From JBMOLL01 sp049325415 (GTDB taxonomy: Bacteria; Bacteroidota; Bacteroidia; Bacteroidales; GCA-2748055), in contig JBMOLL010000017.1 in the NCBI GenBank assembly GCA_049325415.1, positions 52,449 to 116,448 on the forward strand: 64,000 nt of DNA, read 5' to 3'. Positions 54,325-64,000 of the stretch are shown in pieces. Position 1 is the first letter of the stretch. The number at the start of each line of letters is the position of its first letter. A program made the translations under genes and the position numbers. Under the pieces are notes generated by a model that worked only from the letters and a program-made list of their open reading frames with translations, was not told where the DNA came from and did not search any database.

Positions 54325-56124
54325 TCAGTCCAGCTTGAGTACAGCAAGGAAAGCCGACTGCGGTACTTCCACGTTGCCTACCTGGCGCATCCGTTTCTTT
54401 CCCTTCTTCTGTTTTTCGAGGAGTTTTCTCTTCCGGGTGATGTCACCCCCGTAACATTTGGCTGTCACATCCTTCCTGACCGCTTTGACCGTTTCCCGGG
54501 CAATCACCTTGGCCCCGATGGCCGCCTGTATGGCAACATCAAACTGCTGGCGCGGGATCAGCTCTTTCAGTTTTGTGCAAATCCTCCGGCCGAAATCATA
54601 GGCATTATCCCTGTGGATCAGCGTGGAAAGGGCATCGACCATCTCGCCGTTCAGGAGGATATCAAGCTTAACCAGGTCTGCTTTCTCAAAACCATAAATA
54701 TGATAATCGAAGGAGGCATAACCTTTGGAAATGCTTTTCAGCTTATCGTAGAAATCGAAAACAATTTCCGCCAGGGGCATATCAAAGGTCAGTTCAACAC
54801 GGTTGCTAGTCAGGTAGATCTGGTTCCTGAGAACACCTCTCTTTTCCAGGCAAAGGGTCATAATGCTGCCCACATATTCGGCCTGGGATATGATCTGCGC
54901 TTTGATATAAGGTTCTTCGATGCGTTCGATTGCATTAACTGCCGGTAAACCTGACGGATTGTGTACATCAATAATCTCGTTTTTGGTAGTAACAACCTTA
55001 AACGAAACGTTCGGAACCGTTGTAATAACATCCATATCAAATTCCCTGTCGAGCCGCTCCTGGATGATCTCCATATGGAGCAGGCCAAGGAATCCGCAGC
55101 GGAAGCCGAAACCCAGTGCAGCTGACGATTCAGGGATGAAAGTCAGTGAAGCATCATTCAACTGGAGTTTTTCGATGGACGCTCTTAAATCTTCATAATC
55201 ATCTGCATCAACGGGATAGATCCCGGCAAAGACCATCGGCTTGACATCTTCAAATCCCGAGATTGCTTTCTTAGCCGGATTCTCCACCTGGGTGATGGTA
55301 TCTCCCACCTTGACCTCCCTTGAGGTTTTGATCCCGGAGATAATATAGCCCACATCGCCGGCGCTCAGTTGTTCGCGGGGCTCTGTTTTCAGTTTGAGCA
55401 CGCCTATCTCATCAGCATCGTAGGCCTTTCCCGTGGCCATGAACTTCACGTGGTCGCTCGTACGGATCGTCCCGTTCACAATCCGGAAATAAGCATAGAT
55501 CCCCCGGAAGGAATTGAAAACGGAATCGAAGATCAGGGCCTGCAGAGGCGCTTCCGGATCACCCACCGGGGGCGGAACCCTTGCAATTATGGCATCCAGG
55601 ATCTCATCGACACCCATTCCGGTCTTGCCGCTGGCCTCAATAATTTCTTCCCTCTTACAGCCAATCAGGTCAACAATCTGATCTTTAACCTCTTCCGGCA
55701 TTGCGGAATCCATATCCATCTTGTTTAGTATCGGGATGATCTCCAGGTTATGATCAATAGCCTGGTAAAGGTTGGATATGGTCTGTGCCTGGATCCCCTG
55801 AGTGGCATCCACCACCAGCAGTGCCCCCTCACAGGCTGCGATTGAACGGGACACCTCGTAGGAAAAATCCACGTGCCCCGGGGTATCGATCAGGTTCAGA
55901 AGATATTTCTTCCCTCCCGCCATATGTTCCATCTGGATGGCATGGCTCTTTATGGTAATACCGCGTTCCCGCTCCAGCTCCATGTTATCCAGGACCTGAT
56001 CGTGGAAATCACGTTCATCCAGCGTACCCGTTTTCATCAAAAGCCGGTCGGCTAGGGTACTCTTCCCATGGTCGATATGAGCTATAATGCAAAAATTCCG
56101 GATGTGCTCCTGCCGTCTTTCCAC
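54325..56124 (-). CDS. lepA: Elongation factor 4 (LepA)
   Basis: Translational GTPase that back-translocates or remodels ribosomes. The 599-residue length is standard. G1 is [16 protein letters not shown]2 ITIKSHA, G3 [12 protein letters not shown], and G4 NKMDMD; the C-terminal domain unique to LepA is present ([20 protein letters not shown], then [20 protein letters not shown]). Single-gene unit with its own -7 box. Confidence 0.97.
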   Translation of the reverse strand: MERRQEHIRNFCIIAHIDHGKSTLADRLLMKTGTLDERDFHDQVLDNMELERERGITIKSHAIQMEHMAGGKKYLLNLIDTPGHVDFSYEVSRSIAACEGALLVVDATQGIQAQTISNLYQAIDHNLEIIPILNKMDMDSAMPEEVKDQIVDLIGCKREEIIEASGKTGMGVDEILDAIIARVPPPVGDPEAPLQALIFDSVFNSFRGIYAYFRIVNGTIRTSDHVKFMATGKAYDADEIGVLKLKTEPREQLSAGDVGYIISGIKTSREVKVGDTITQVENPAKKAISGFEDVKPMVFAGIYPVDADDYEDLRASIEKLQLNDASLTFIPESSAALGFGFRCGFLGLLHMEIIQERLDREFDMDVITTVPNVSFKVVTTKNEIIDVHNPSGLPAVNAIERIEEPYIKAQIISQAEYVGSIMTLCLEKRGVLRNQIYLTSNRVELTFDMPLAEIVFDFYDKLKSISKGYASFDYHIYGFEKADLVKLDILLNGEMVDALSTLIHRDNAYDFGRRICTKLKELIPRQQFDVAIQAAIGAKVIARETVKAVRKDVTAKCYGGDITRKRKLLEKQKKGKKRMRQVGNVEVPQSAFLAVLKLD

Positions 56125-56144
56125 TGATCTGATTTTTAGAGCTA

Positions 56145-56152
56145 CAAAGATA
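56145..56152 (-). promoter_or_regulatory. -7 promoter box for lepA
   Basis: TATCTTTG on the minus strand matches TAnnTTTG exactly, 20 bases before the lepA ATG. Confidence 0.5.
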
Positions 56153-56314
56153 ATTAAAGGAGTGGAACAATTTGAAAAAAAAATTGAGATGGATAGAATT
56201 CCGTTCTCTGCATTATCTTCTGTATATCAGAATAATACACTTATTTCCTTTTGAAGCCGTATTCCGGTACCGATCTTTCATTGAGACAGTATCCGTTACT
56301 CTTCCTCCTTCTTC

Positions 56315-57505
56315 TTACACCATCGTATCCGTAAGCGGCAGGGTAATAATAAAGTTGCTTCCGATGCCTTTGGAGCTTTCTACATGGATCGAGCCCTCAT
56401 TTTTCTCTAAAAGTTCCTTTGTAAAAATCAGGCCAAAGCCTGTTCCTTTCTCGTTTGCGGTCCCTCTGCTCGAAGAAAGCTCTTCCGCCTTGAATAATTT
56501 CTCAATAACATGGTGATCCATTCCCACCCCGGTATCCTTTACACAAATAGTAATACTGTTTGCAAACACTTCAGAACTGAGAATTACACTTCCCCCAGAA
56601 CCTGTAAATTTTATTGCGTTACTGATCAGGTTCCTCAAAACTGCCTGGATCATATTCCTGTCGGCAAATACAGTGGAATCTTTAAAATTCTCCAACGACA
56701 GGGAGATCCCTTTCTTCCGTGCAACCGGTGAAATTCTCCTTAACTCTTCACTGATTATTTCATTGATCCGGAATGCTGTTTTGTCAATTACAACTCCTTT
56801 TGAATTCAGTCTGGCCCATGCCAGCAAATCTTCCAGGAGGTTCAACGCTTCTCTGGAACCATCCATAAGAAGGCCCAGCATTTCCTGCCTTTCTTCGGCA
56901 ACAATATCTTCAGAGGATTTCATAAGTAAATCCAGGCCATTAATGGTTGAAGATAAAGGATTGCGAAGATCATGTGCAATGATGGAAAGCAGTTTATTCT
57001 TCATCACATTCAGCTCTTTCAGCTTTGCTTCCGAATCACGGAGTCTTGCCTCTGTCTGTAACCTCTTCCTTATTTCCTCCTGGGCGGTTCGGTAAAGCTT
57101 ATTCCTTTCCTCCAGTTTCCTGTTCAGTTCGGTAACATCATTTACTGTTATCAGCGCGTCATAGCCTTCACCAGTTTTCCGGGAAAGAGAAGTGATGGTA
57201 ACATCCTGATATAAAAGGTATTTATCATCGGTTTCGGAGGCCTTGTGGAATAACCTGTTTAATCTCGATGAAAAAAACAATGGAGGCCAACCGGAAAAGA
57301 TCAGATCAATGTTTTCCCTGTAAATATCCCTGCCAAATTCGGGAAAAAATTCATGGATTCCTTTCCCGAGAATGTCTTCCTGTGTTATCCCGGTATTAAA
57401 CTGCATGAAATCACTCCAGTAAAGGACTTTATAATCCCGGTCAACAATACAGATACCAATTGAGATACTGTCAAGCAATTCTATGGACCACTCATCAAAT
57501 TTCAT
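56315..57505 (-). CDS. PAS-domain sensor histidine kinase
   Basis: Soluble kinase of 396 residues without membrane helices. It has an N-terminal PAS domain (about 8-125: ISIGICIVDRDYKVLYWS, ITQEDILGKGIHEFFP), a linking helix (130-165), HisKA with His178 in SIIAHDLRNPLSS, and a HATPase (NLISNAIKFTGSGG, DTGVGMD, GTGFGLIFTKEL). The ATG at 57505 (MKFDEWSIELLDSI) is chosen; it overlaps the CheC-like gene by 11 bases. Together with the upstream CheC-like and receiver genes it forms a three-gene operon. Confidence 0.88.
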   Translation of the reverse strand: MKFDEWSIELLDSISIGICIVDRDYKVLYWSDFMQFNTGITQEDILGKGIHEFFPEFGRDIYRENIDLIFSGWPPLFFSSRLNRLFHKASETDDKYLLYQDVTITSLSRKTGEGYDALITVNDVTELNRKLEERNKLYRTAQEEIRKRLQTEARLRDSEAKLKELNVMKNKLLSIIAHDLRNPLSSTINGLDLLMKSSEDIVAEERQEMLGLLMDGSREALNLLEDLLAWARLNSKGVVIDKTAFRINEIISEELRRISPVARKKGISLSLENFKDSTVFADRNMIQAVLRNLISNAIKFTGSGGSVILSSEVFANSITICVKDTGVGMDHHVIEKLFKAEELSSSRGTANEKGTGFGLIFTKELLEKNEGSIHVESSKGIGSNFIITLPLTDTMV

Positions 57506-58109
57506 CTCCCTGCTCCGCCAACTTTTCATTGAGTTTTCCGATAAAAGGATCAAGGGAACCCACCTCAAAAAACAACATAAAACTTCCGCCAATATTATGG
57601 TCTTCGATCTGAAAGTGAGTACGGGCAATTACGACAAATTCACTTCCGGAATTTTGCGAACTGATGATCTCCTTACTTTCCAGTTCCAGAAATTTGGGAA
57701 TATTATACCTGAACCGGCATTTGAGCAAACTGCCGAGCGTACCGATAAGAGAATTCAGCACGATATTTCCCACCTCATTGAGTACACTGGCCCTGAGCTG
57801 ATCCATATCAAGCTGTTCATAGTTTTTATCGGTAATAAGATCAACAATTTTTCTGGCATCAGGCGATGAGAATAGAAGCACAGCATTGCCTTTAAAGTCC
57901 CCTTTAAAACCCATTGAAACAAACGATACTCTTCCACCTTCAATTAAATTGATTTGCGATTCTATTTTACTCAGGTGAATCACCTCAACTGTTGGCACAT
58001 AAAGCCTGACACGGCTTTTTACCATTTTATTCAGAATATTGGCACTTCTTCCGATGCCAATATTTATGATTTCTACCAGTAGGTCCGTCTGTTTTTCACT
58101 AAAAGTCAT
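57495..58109 (-). CDS. CheC-family phosphatase-like protein
   Basis: CheC/CheX/FliY fold of 204 residues. Both pseudo-symmetric phosphatase signatures ExxN are intact: E13 and N16 in VEIINIGIGRSANIL, and E112 and N115 in NEVGNIVLNSLIG. CheC dephosphorylates CheY-P in chemotactic bacteria. The adjacent single-domain receiver is the evident partner. No flagellar, MCP or CheA gene is in the window. The start overlaps the receiver stop by 4 bases. Confidence 0.85.
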   Translation of the reverse strand: MTFSEKQTDLLVEIINIGIGRSANILNKMVKSRVRLYVPTVEVIHLSKIESQINLIEGGRVSFVSMGFKGDFKGNAVLLFSSPDARKIVDLITDKNYEQLDMDQLRASVLNEVGNIVLNSLIGTLGSLLKCRFRYNIPKFLELESKEIISSQNSGSEFVVIARTHFQIEDHNIGGSFMLFFEVGSLDPFIGKLNEKLAEQGDEI

Positions 58110-58471
58110 TTTAGGATGCTTTTTAAGGTATCCAACAACACATTTTTATCCACAGGTTTGTTCAGCATGGCTGCTGCACCTAATCCAAGGACTTCCTGTC
58201 TCACTTCATCCTGGATGTCAGCAGTCAGCACAAGTATCGGTAGTCTGACACCCTTCATATTAAGCATTTCCAGCATTTCCATCCCGTCCATCTCCGGCAT
58301 CAGGAGATCCAGAATGATACCGTCAGGAAGATACTCTTCCATAATCTTTAGGGCTTCTTTTCCATTTCCCGCTTCATACACCTGGTAGCCTGCTTCCTGA
58401 AACATATTTACGATATATGCCCGGGCCGATCTTGAATCATCCACAACCAGTAACTTCCCCTTGTATTCCAT
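58106..58471 (-). CDS. CheY-like single-domain response regulator
   Basis: Stand-alone receiver of 121 residues: acidic pocket VVDDSRSAR, phospho-acceptor Asp55 in LDLLMPEMDG, Thr83 in VLTADIQ, and Lys105 in NKPVDKN. No output domain. The ATG at 58471 (MEYKGKLLVVDD) is supported by an exact -7 box at 58499-58506; the longer in-frame start at 58525 lies upstream of that promoter. First gene of the receiver-CheC-kinase operon. Confidence 0.9.
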   Translation of the reverse strand: MEYKGKLLVVDDSRSARAYIVNMFQEAGYQVYEAGNGKEALKIMEEYLPDGIILDLLMPEMDGMEMLEMLNMKGVRLPILVLTADIQDEVRQEVLGLGAAAMLNKPVDKNVLLDTLKSILK

Positions 58472-58498
58472 AACTGCTCCTTTTAAATTACATTTCGA

Positions 58499-58506
58499 CA
58501 AAATTA
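58499..58506 (-). promoter_or_regulatory. -7 promoter box for the CheY-CheC-kinase operon
   Basis: TAATTTTG on the minus strand matches TAnnTTTG exactly, 27 bases before the receiver start codon at 58471. Confidence 0.5.
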
Positions 58507-58717
58507 TTGCGTTTTGTTCACTCATATATACGTGTAATTACTTGTTAATCTTTCCTGTTCGTGGCATTTTTCCAGGTGTTTTTACCGGTTTTTCAGTCGT
58601 AAGATCTTGGTTCATTGAAACCTGTTTCATCCGTGCATTCCGGGCTAACCGAAGCGGATCCATGTTCCCCAGCATGATAGAGGGGGATTCACAACGAACA
58701 CTAATACTGTTCCGGTC

Positions 58718-58748
58718 AAAAAAAAGGGACGTCCCTGTGGACGTCCCT
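58718..58748 (-). terminator. Rho-independent terminator after groEL
   Basis: Arms 58725-58734 and 58739-58748 form a perfect 10-bp GC-rich stem with a 4-base loop. On the minus strand it is followed by a run of T. It lies 29 bases past the groEL stop. The rest of the gap 58526-58717 shows only a doubtful 45-codon frame. Confidence 0.92.
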
Positions 58749-58776
58749 GAACATATATTGGTTTGCGGAAAATTTC

Positions 58777-60411
<1,635 letters not shown>

Positions 60412-60455
60412 CTATTTCATTTAATTGGTTATTTACTTTTCCGGGGAGCCCTGCC

Positions 60456-60471
60456 TGTCAGGGACCTGACA
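60456..60471 (-). promoter_or_regulatory. Perfect palindrome in groEL leader
   Basis: TGTCAGG (60456-60462) and CCTGACA (60465-60471) are exact reverse complements with two bases between, 47 bases upstream of the groEL ATG. Flanking GGAGC (60445-60449) and GCTCC (60474-60478) can extend the structure. It is not the CIRCE sequence. It could be an operator or an mRNA hairpin. Confidence 0.45.
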
Positions 60472-60856
60472 CTGCTCCAGCTTTTGTTTAACTTTTTTTG
60501 GGTTGTTTCCTACCTGCCGCCCGCACCATTACGGTTACCGGGCTCATCCGGACAACTCTTACCATTATCATCTGCCTTCTTCAGCCTGCTCTGCCTGATA
60601 CCCGATGGGTACCCTTCAACACGGCAGTGAGCATTCATCTCCAGGTTCTGCCAGATCTTATTTCTCTTCTCAACTTTATCAAAATCGATAAAGGCTTTGC
60701 ATAATCTGTGCCAAAGAAGGAATCGGACAATTTTCAGCCGGCAAAAGGACAATTTTGCATCTCCCGCAAACAGTACCTGACAGTGTTTTTCAAGGGAATT
60801 ACCTATATACCGCTGTATATTAGTAATTTACAAATATTACCAGGCAGGGCTGGAAT

Positions 60857-60895
60857 AAAAAAAAGTGTCAGATCATATGACAATCTGACACTTTT
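60857..60895 (-). terminator. Rho-independent terminator after secG
   Basis: Arms 60861-60873 and 60883-60895 form a perfect 13-bp stem with a 9-base loop. On the minus strand it runs into eight T. The preceding sequence 60891-60905 is shared with the terminator region at 50746-50760. Confidence 0.92.
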
Positions 60896-60914
60896 CAACC
60901 CTAAATTATGTAGA

Positions 60915-61271
60915 TCAATTTCCGTCGGGAGTCTGTTCCTCTCCGGCGTTAAAATTTTCAGGCAGATTAATGGTCTGATCCGTCGGGGCGGTATTCATCT
61001 GCGATTCATCGAACTGACCCTGAAGCCTTGATTCTTCAGCCTGTTTAATTTTCGGCATGGTGATCCCGGCGAGAAGGCTGAAAAGAATGAGGGCAGCACC
61101 AAGTGACCAGGTAGCTTTTTCCAGGAAATCAGAGGTCTTACGAACGCCCATGATCTGGTTTGAAGAGGCAAAATTTGAAGCCAGTCCGCCACCTTTCGAG
61201 TTCTGTACCAGTACAATAAGAATGGTAAGGATACAGGTTATAACAATCAGCACGGTAAATAAAATGTACAT
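60915..61271 (-). CDS. secG: Preprotein translocase subunit SecG
   Basis: Small membrane component of the SecYEG channel. The 118 residues have two helices (MYILFTVLIVITCILTILIV and TWSLGAALILFSLLAGITM) joined by the conserved loop VLVQNSKGGGLASNFASSNQ and MGVRKTSDFLEKAT. A hydrophilic tail follows. Last gene of the sigma54-activator/lptE/TPR/secG run, 7 bases after its neighbour. Confidence 0.92.
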   Translation of the reverse strand: MYILFTVLIVITCILTILIVLVQNSKGGGLASNFASSNQIMGVRKTSDFLEKATWSLGAALILFSLLAGITMPKIKQAEESRLQGQFDESQMNTAPTDQTINLPENFNAGEEQTPDGN

Positions 61272-61278
61272 TGTCTTA

Positions 61279-62184
61279 TTAGTTAGAATGATTTATGTTC
61301 CTGATCTTTTCAATTTGCGCTGCAAAATAAGCACTTTTTTCCGGATATTTCAAACTTAATTTTTCATAAGCATAAATTGCTTTGGCGTAAAGTCCCTGTC
61401 TGATATAGATCTGCGCCAGGGTATCGGTGATCAGATGGTCATTCTCCTTTGCCGATTCGGCAGCGACATCACCCTTAAGCGATACCGGGGCATCGGCCCT
61501 GATCGCACCATGGTCGCCTGTAATGAAACGCTGGATCAGCGTCCGGCTGTCGCCCGCTACCGGATTTATGGGCTTCCCCTCTTCCTGACCGGCAGTTGCC
61601 CCGTCGTTATTTTCCTCCGCAGGGGAAGCCGGCCGGTCGTCCTCCACTTTTTTGATCAGGGGGATGTTCTCCTCAATAATGGCCTCCGGCACATCATTCG
61701 ACGCCTGAATTACCGGAACAATCACGCTGAACTCATCATACAACTCCTCTTCCTGGTTATCTTCGGGGCCTTCTTCCTTTAAAATATCCTCCAGAAGACC
61801 GCCCTCCATTTCCTCCTCCATGGGTTCTTCCGCTACTTCCCCGGTGGGTTCCTGCGTGGGTTCCTGCGTCGTGACCTGTTCTTCCTCAGCTTCTGTTTCA
61901 TCAATAAAATCAAGCAACTGCCCGGCTGCCTGGCCGTCCTTCTTTTTCAGCGGCCCCTCCAGCAGGGTGAAAAGCCGGGTACGGTCGCTCGTGTAAACGG
62001 CTGCCAGTTGCAGGGCCTTATCATATTCCCGGCCCGAAAGTTTCAGGGCTCGCGCGCGCAGCAGGTGGACCAGGCTGAAGCCCGGATATTGCTGACACAA
62101 TGCATCGATCTTTTCCAGATCATCCCCGGTAAAGGAATCTGCCGACATCCATCCAGCAAGGCGTTCTTTCTCCATCCCCTCCAT
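61279..62184 (-). CDS. TPR-like protein with acidic central region
   Basis: The 301 residues have an N-terminal helical part (about 10-90, DALCQQYPGFSLVHLLRARA), a long Glu/Pro-rich disordered middle (about 94-215) and a C-terminal tetratricopeptide-like unit (LITDTLAQIYIRQGLYAKAI, YEKLSLKYPEKSAYFAAQIE). The C-terminal unit is highly characteristic of a Bacteroidetes protein located between lptE and secG. Function unknown; its place suggests envelope biogenesis. Confidence 0.8.
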   Translation of the reverse strand: MEGMEKERLAGWMSADSFTGDDLEKIDALCQQYPGFSLVHLLRARALKLSGREYDKALQLAAVYTSDRTRLFTLLEGPLKKKDGQAAGQLLDFIDETEAEEEQVTTQEPTQEPTGEVAEEPMEEEMEGGLLEDILKEEGPEDNQEEELYDEFSVIVPVIQASNDVPEAIIEENIPLIKKVEDDRPASPAEENNDGATAGQEEGKPINPVAGDSRTLIQRFITGDHGAIRADAPVSLKGDVAAESAKENDHLITDTLAQIYIRQGLYAKAIYAYEKLSLKYPEKSAYFAAQIEKIRNINHSN

Positions 62185-62187
62185 CCT

Positions 62188-62700
62188 TTACCAGTTTACA
62201 AAAGCCTTATTATAAATATCTTCTACCATATTTTCGACGATCAGTTCGATCAGCTCATTTTCCACGTCGGTAAGGTTCAGGGAGGCATCATAATCCTCAT
62301 ACCTTGAAAACGATGATTCAAAATCGTTATCCGGCTCCACCGAATTACTGAAACGGACCAGTACACCGATCGTCAACCGGTTCCGCGCGGCCGTTTCCTG
62401 GCTTGTAATGGCTGTAGGCTTTGTATCATAATTGCGGATCTCTCCGGAAAACACCACATCGCCTCCGCTCGGTACCAGTTCCAGACTGGTGTTCGACTGA
62501 ATTTTCTCAATAAGGGCATCGGTGAAGTACTGACTGAGCTGTGCCTGAACCACGGGAGCACGGTTAGGGAAATATTCCACCGAGAAAGTCTTGATATCCG
62601 CAGAGATCACCCCTGCCTTAAAGGAATAACTTACTGTACAACTGCTGACCTGCAGGATCAGTAAGGCAATAGTCAGCCATTTTACAAGACGAAGTCCCAT
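62188..62700 (-). CDS. lptE: LptE-like LPS-assembly lipoprotein
   Basis: Predicted outer-membrane lipoprotein that would plug LptD during LPS transport. The 170 residues carry a lipoprotein signal (WLTIALLILQVSSC, lipobox Cys about 21), and TVSYSFKAGVISADIKTFSV, the usual LptE-like N-terminus in Bacteroidetes, followed by ALIEKIQSNTSLELV. Start ATG 62700 is chosen; a longer in-frame start overlaps the sigma54 activator. It lies between the activator gene (16 bases upstream) and the TPR gene. Confidence 0.8.
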   Translation of the reverse strand: MGLRLVKWLTIALLILQVSSCTVSYSFKAGVISADIKTFSVEYFPNRAPVVQAQLSQYFTDALIEKIQSNTSLELVPSGGDVVFSGEIRNYDTKPTAITSQETAARNRLTIGVLVRFSNSVEPDNDFESSFSRYEDYDASLNLTDVENELIELIVENMVEDIYNKAFVNW

Positions 62701-62716
62701 CTTAACCCGGTTTATA

Positions 62717-63961
62717 TTATTCGATATTGTATTCCTTGATCTTCCTGTAGAGCGTCCTTTCCGAGATGCCCAGGTTCTGGGCGGCATATTTGCGCTTCCC
62801 GTTGTTCTTTTCAAGTGCCTTGCGGATCAGTTCAATCTCCTTCTCTTCCAGCGACAATGATTCCTCCAGGATCTCCTCCGTATCCACAATATGCTCGGCT
62901 TTCTTATCCGGAACAACACCCTTCACCGGATTAAAGACCGGTTCTTCCTCCTCCTCATATTCCTCCACACTCCCGTAAAGCTTCCTGATGATCCGCGCAT
63001 TTTCATGCTCCACCTCCTTGCTTACACTCCCCTTTTGCATGATCTCGAGCACCAGTTTCTTCAGATCATTCATGTCGTTCTTCATATCAAAAAGAACCTT
63101 GTAAAGGATCTCCCGCTCCGAATTAAATGTTTCTCCCGAAACAGACTCCATATGATAAAGCGCGGGAAGACGTGCTTTCTGGTAATCGGGCAGATAGGAC
63201 TGTAGCAGGGTGGCACTGATCTCCCGCTCCTTCTCAATGATCGAAAGCTGCTCGGTCAGGTTTTTCAGTTGCCTGATGTTCCCCGGCCATTCATAGGAAA
63301 GCATCAGCTGGCGTGCATCCTCCGTGATACGCACCGGAGGCATCCTGTATTTCTCGGCAAAGTCGGAAGCAAATTTTCTGAACAGCAAAAGAATATCATT
63401 CCCCCTTTCCCGGAGAGGAGGGACAAATACGGGAACCGTGTTTAAGCGGTAGAAAAGATCTTCACGGAACTTTCCTTTTTTAATAGCCTGCTGTACATCC
63501 ACATTGGTGGCCGCCACTACCCTTACATCGGTCTTTAATACCTTCGACGAACCAACCCGTATAAATTCACCGGTTTCAAGCACCCTGAGCAACCTTACCT
63601 GGGTGGATAGCGGTAACTCGGCGACCTCATCCAGAAAAATGGTTCCCCCGCTCACCACTTCAAAATAGCCCTTACGTGTATCCTGGGCTCCGGTAAATGC
63701 CCCTTTCTCATGCCCGAAAAGTTCCGAATCTATCGTGCCCTCGGGAATGGCTCCGCAGTTCACTGCGATATAGGGTCCGTGTTTCCTGGCACTGTTATGA
63801 TGAACGATCTGGGGAAAAACTTCCTTGCCGGTTCCGCTCTCTCCCGTAATAAATACGGAAAGATCTGTCGGCGCTACCTGCCGTGCTATGTCAATTGCCC
63901 TGTCAAGCACCGGGTCGTTCCCTATTATCCCAAATCGTTGTTTAATCTGAAGTACTTCCAT
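62717..63961 (-). CDS. Sigma54-dependent transcriptional activator (no receiver domain)
   Basis: AAA+ activator of sigma54 RNA polymerase. The 414 residues start directly with the ATPase domain (Walker A GESGTGKE at 40-47, the sigma54 contact loop GAFTGA at 87-92, Walker B GGTIFLDE at 105-112, sensor WPGNIRQLKN). A linker (about 250-365) and a C-terminal Fis-type helix-turn-helix follow (KRKYAAQNLGISERTLYRKI). No receiver, GAF or PAS domain precedes the AAA+ domain, so control must come from elsewhere. It is the first complete gene of the lptE-secG run; anything upstream is outside the window. Confidence 0.92.
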   Translation of the reverse strand: MEVLQIKQRFGIIGNDPVLDRAIDIARQVAPTDLSVFITGESGTGKEVFPQIVHHNSARKHGPYIAVNCGAIPEGTIDSELFGHEKGAFTGAQDTRKGYFEVVSGGTIFLDEVAELPLSTQVRLLRVLETGEFIRVGSSKVLKTDVRVVAATNVDVQQAIKKGKFREDLFYRLNTVPVFVPPLRERGNDILLLFRKFASDFAEKYRMPPVRITEDARQLMLSYEWPGNIRQLKNLTEQLSIIEKEREISATLLQSYLPDYQKARLPALYHMESVSGETFNSEREILYKVLFDMKNDMNDLKKLVLEIMQKGSVSKEVEHENARIIRKLYGSVEEYEEEEEPVFNPVKGVVPDKKAEHIVDTEEILEESLSLEEKEIELIRKALEKNNGKRKYAAQNLGISERTLYRKIKEYNIE

Positions 63962-64000
63962 CTCAAAACTGACAAAATAACTGAAAAGTCTGACAAAATT

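Noticed and set aside
58538..58675. Possible 45-codon basic small protein on the minus strand between groEL terminator and the CheY-like gene
   Set aside because: No recognisable sequence, no promoter box, and part of a longer frame that runs through the groEL terminator and groEL 3' end.
60510..60752. 80-codon minus-strand frame upstream of groEL, considered as a degraded groES
   Set aside because: The translation has none of the GroES motifs (start, mobile loop, C-terminal strand) and looks like random non-coding sequence.

Overview
The window looks like a chromosomal segment of a Bacteroidota (Bacteroidetes) bacterium, probably of the order Bacteroidales or a close relative. The evidence is: (i) a dcw cluster in the order mraZ-rsmH-ftsL-ftsI-murE-mraY-murD-ftsW-murG-murC-ftsQ-ftsA-ftsZ without murF or ddl; (ii) lineage-typical proteins (GlsA/GlsB glycine-lipid acyltransferases, RprX/RprY, DUF3857, IPExxxVDY family, ExbB-x-ExbD-ExbD, a long PurF-like protein); (iii) many upstream regions with the Bacteroidetes -7 promoter box TAnnTTTG rather than sigma70 boxes. 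The MurE DNPR motif predicts meso-diaminopimelate peptidoglycan. Coding density is very high, with many 1-8 base overlaps. I see no prophage, insertion sequence, CRISPR array or rRNA operon.

Layout. 1-15090 (minus): division and cell-wall operon, entering at mraZ and leaving the window inside the last codons of ftsZ; its promoter region carries four TGGRR repeats on an exact 10-base period, a candidate MraZ operator. 15303-17195 (plus): glsA and glsB. 17197-24570: PurF-like amidotransferase with a SPOR protein, YebC, a LiaF-like membrane protein, MiaB, a carboxymuconolactone-decarboxylase-like protein and an ORF6N protein. 24700-36619: aspS, tadA, aroA, proline dehydrogenase, a DUF3857 protein, dprA, gdhA, tatD, ansA. 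36839-37088: tRNA-Ser(GGA) followed by an unusual repeat block. 37190-39811: energy-transducing ExbB/ExbD operon. 39912-42005: tRNA-Arg(CCG) and a minus-strand DUF4389-DUF4870-M48 protease operon. 42128-49445: leuS, M23 lipoprotein, purN, acpP-fabF-rnc and an IPExxxVDY protein. 49448-54319: J-domain membrane protein, a secreted K/E/M-rich protein divergent from rprXY, and a small membrane protein. 54325-63961 (minus): lepA, a CheY-CheC-PAS histidine kinase operon, groEL without groES, secG, a TPR-like protein, LptE and a sigma54 activator.

Functional themes are peptidoglycan synthesis and septation, membrane-lipid synthesis, tRNA and translation housekeeping, nitrogen metabolism (glutamate, asparagine, proline, purines) and envelope signalling. 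Most of the window is ordinary housekeeping. The items most worth a second look are the tRNA-Ser downstream repeats (two exact 46-base units that fold into hairpins with tandem G.A mismatches, inside 39-base direct repeats that include the tRNA 3' end), the self-contained CheY-CheC-kinase operon with no chemotaxis genes nearby, the perfect inverted repeat inside the ORF6N coding sequence, the MraZ-box array, and the groES-less groEL with a palindromic leader.
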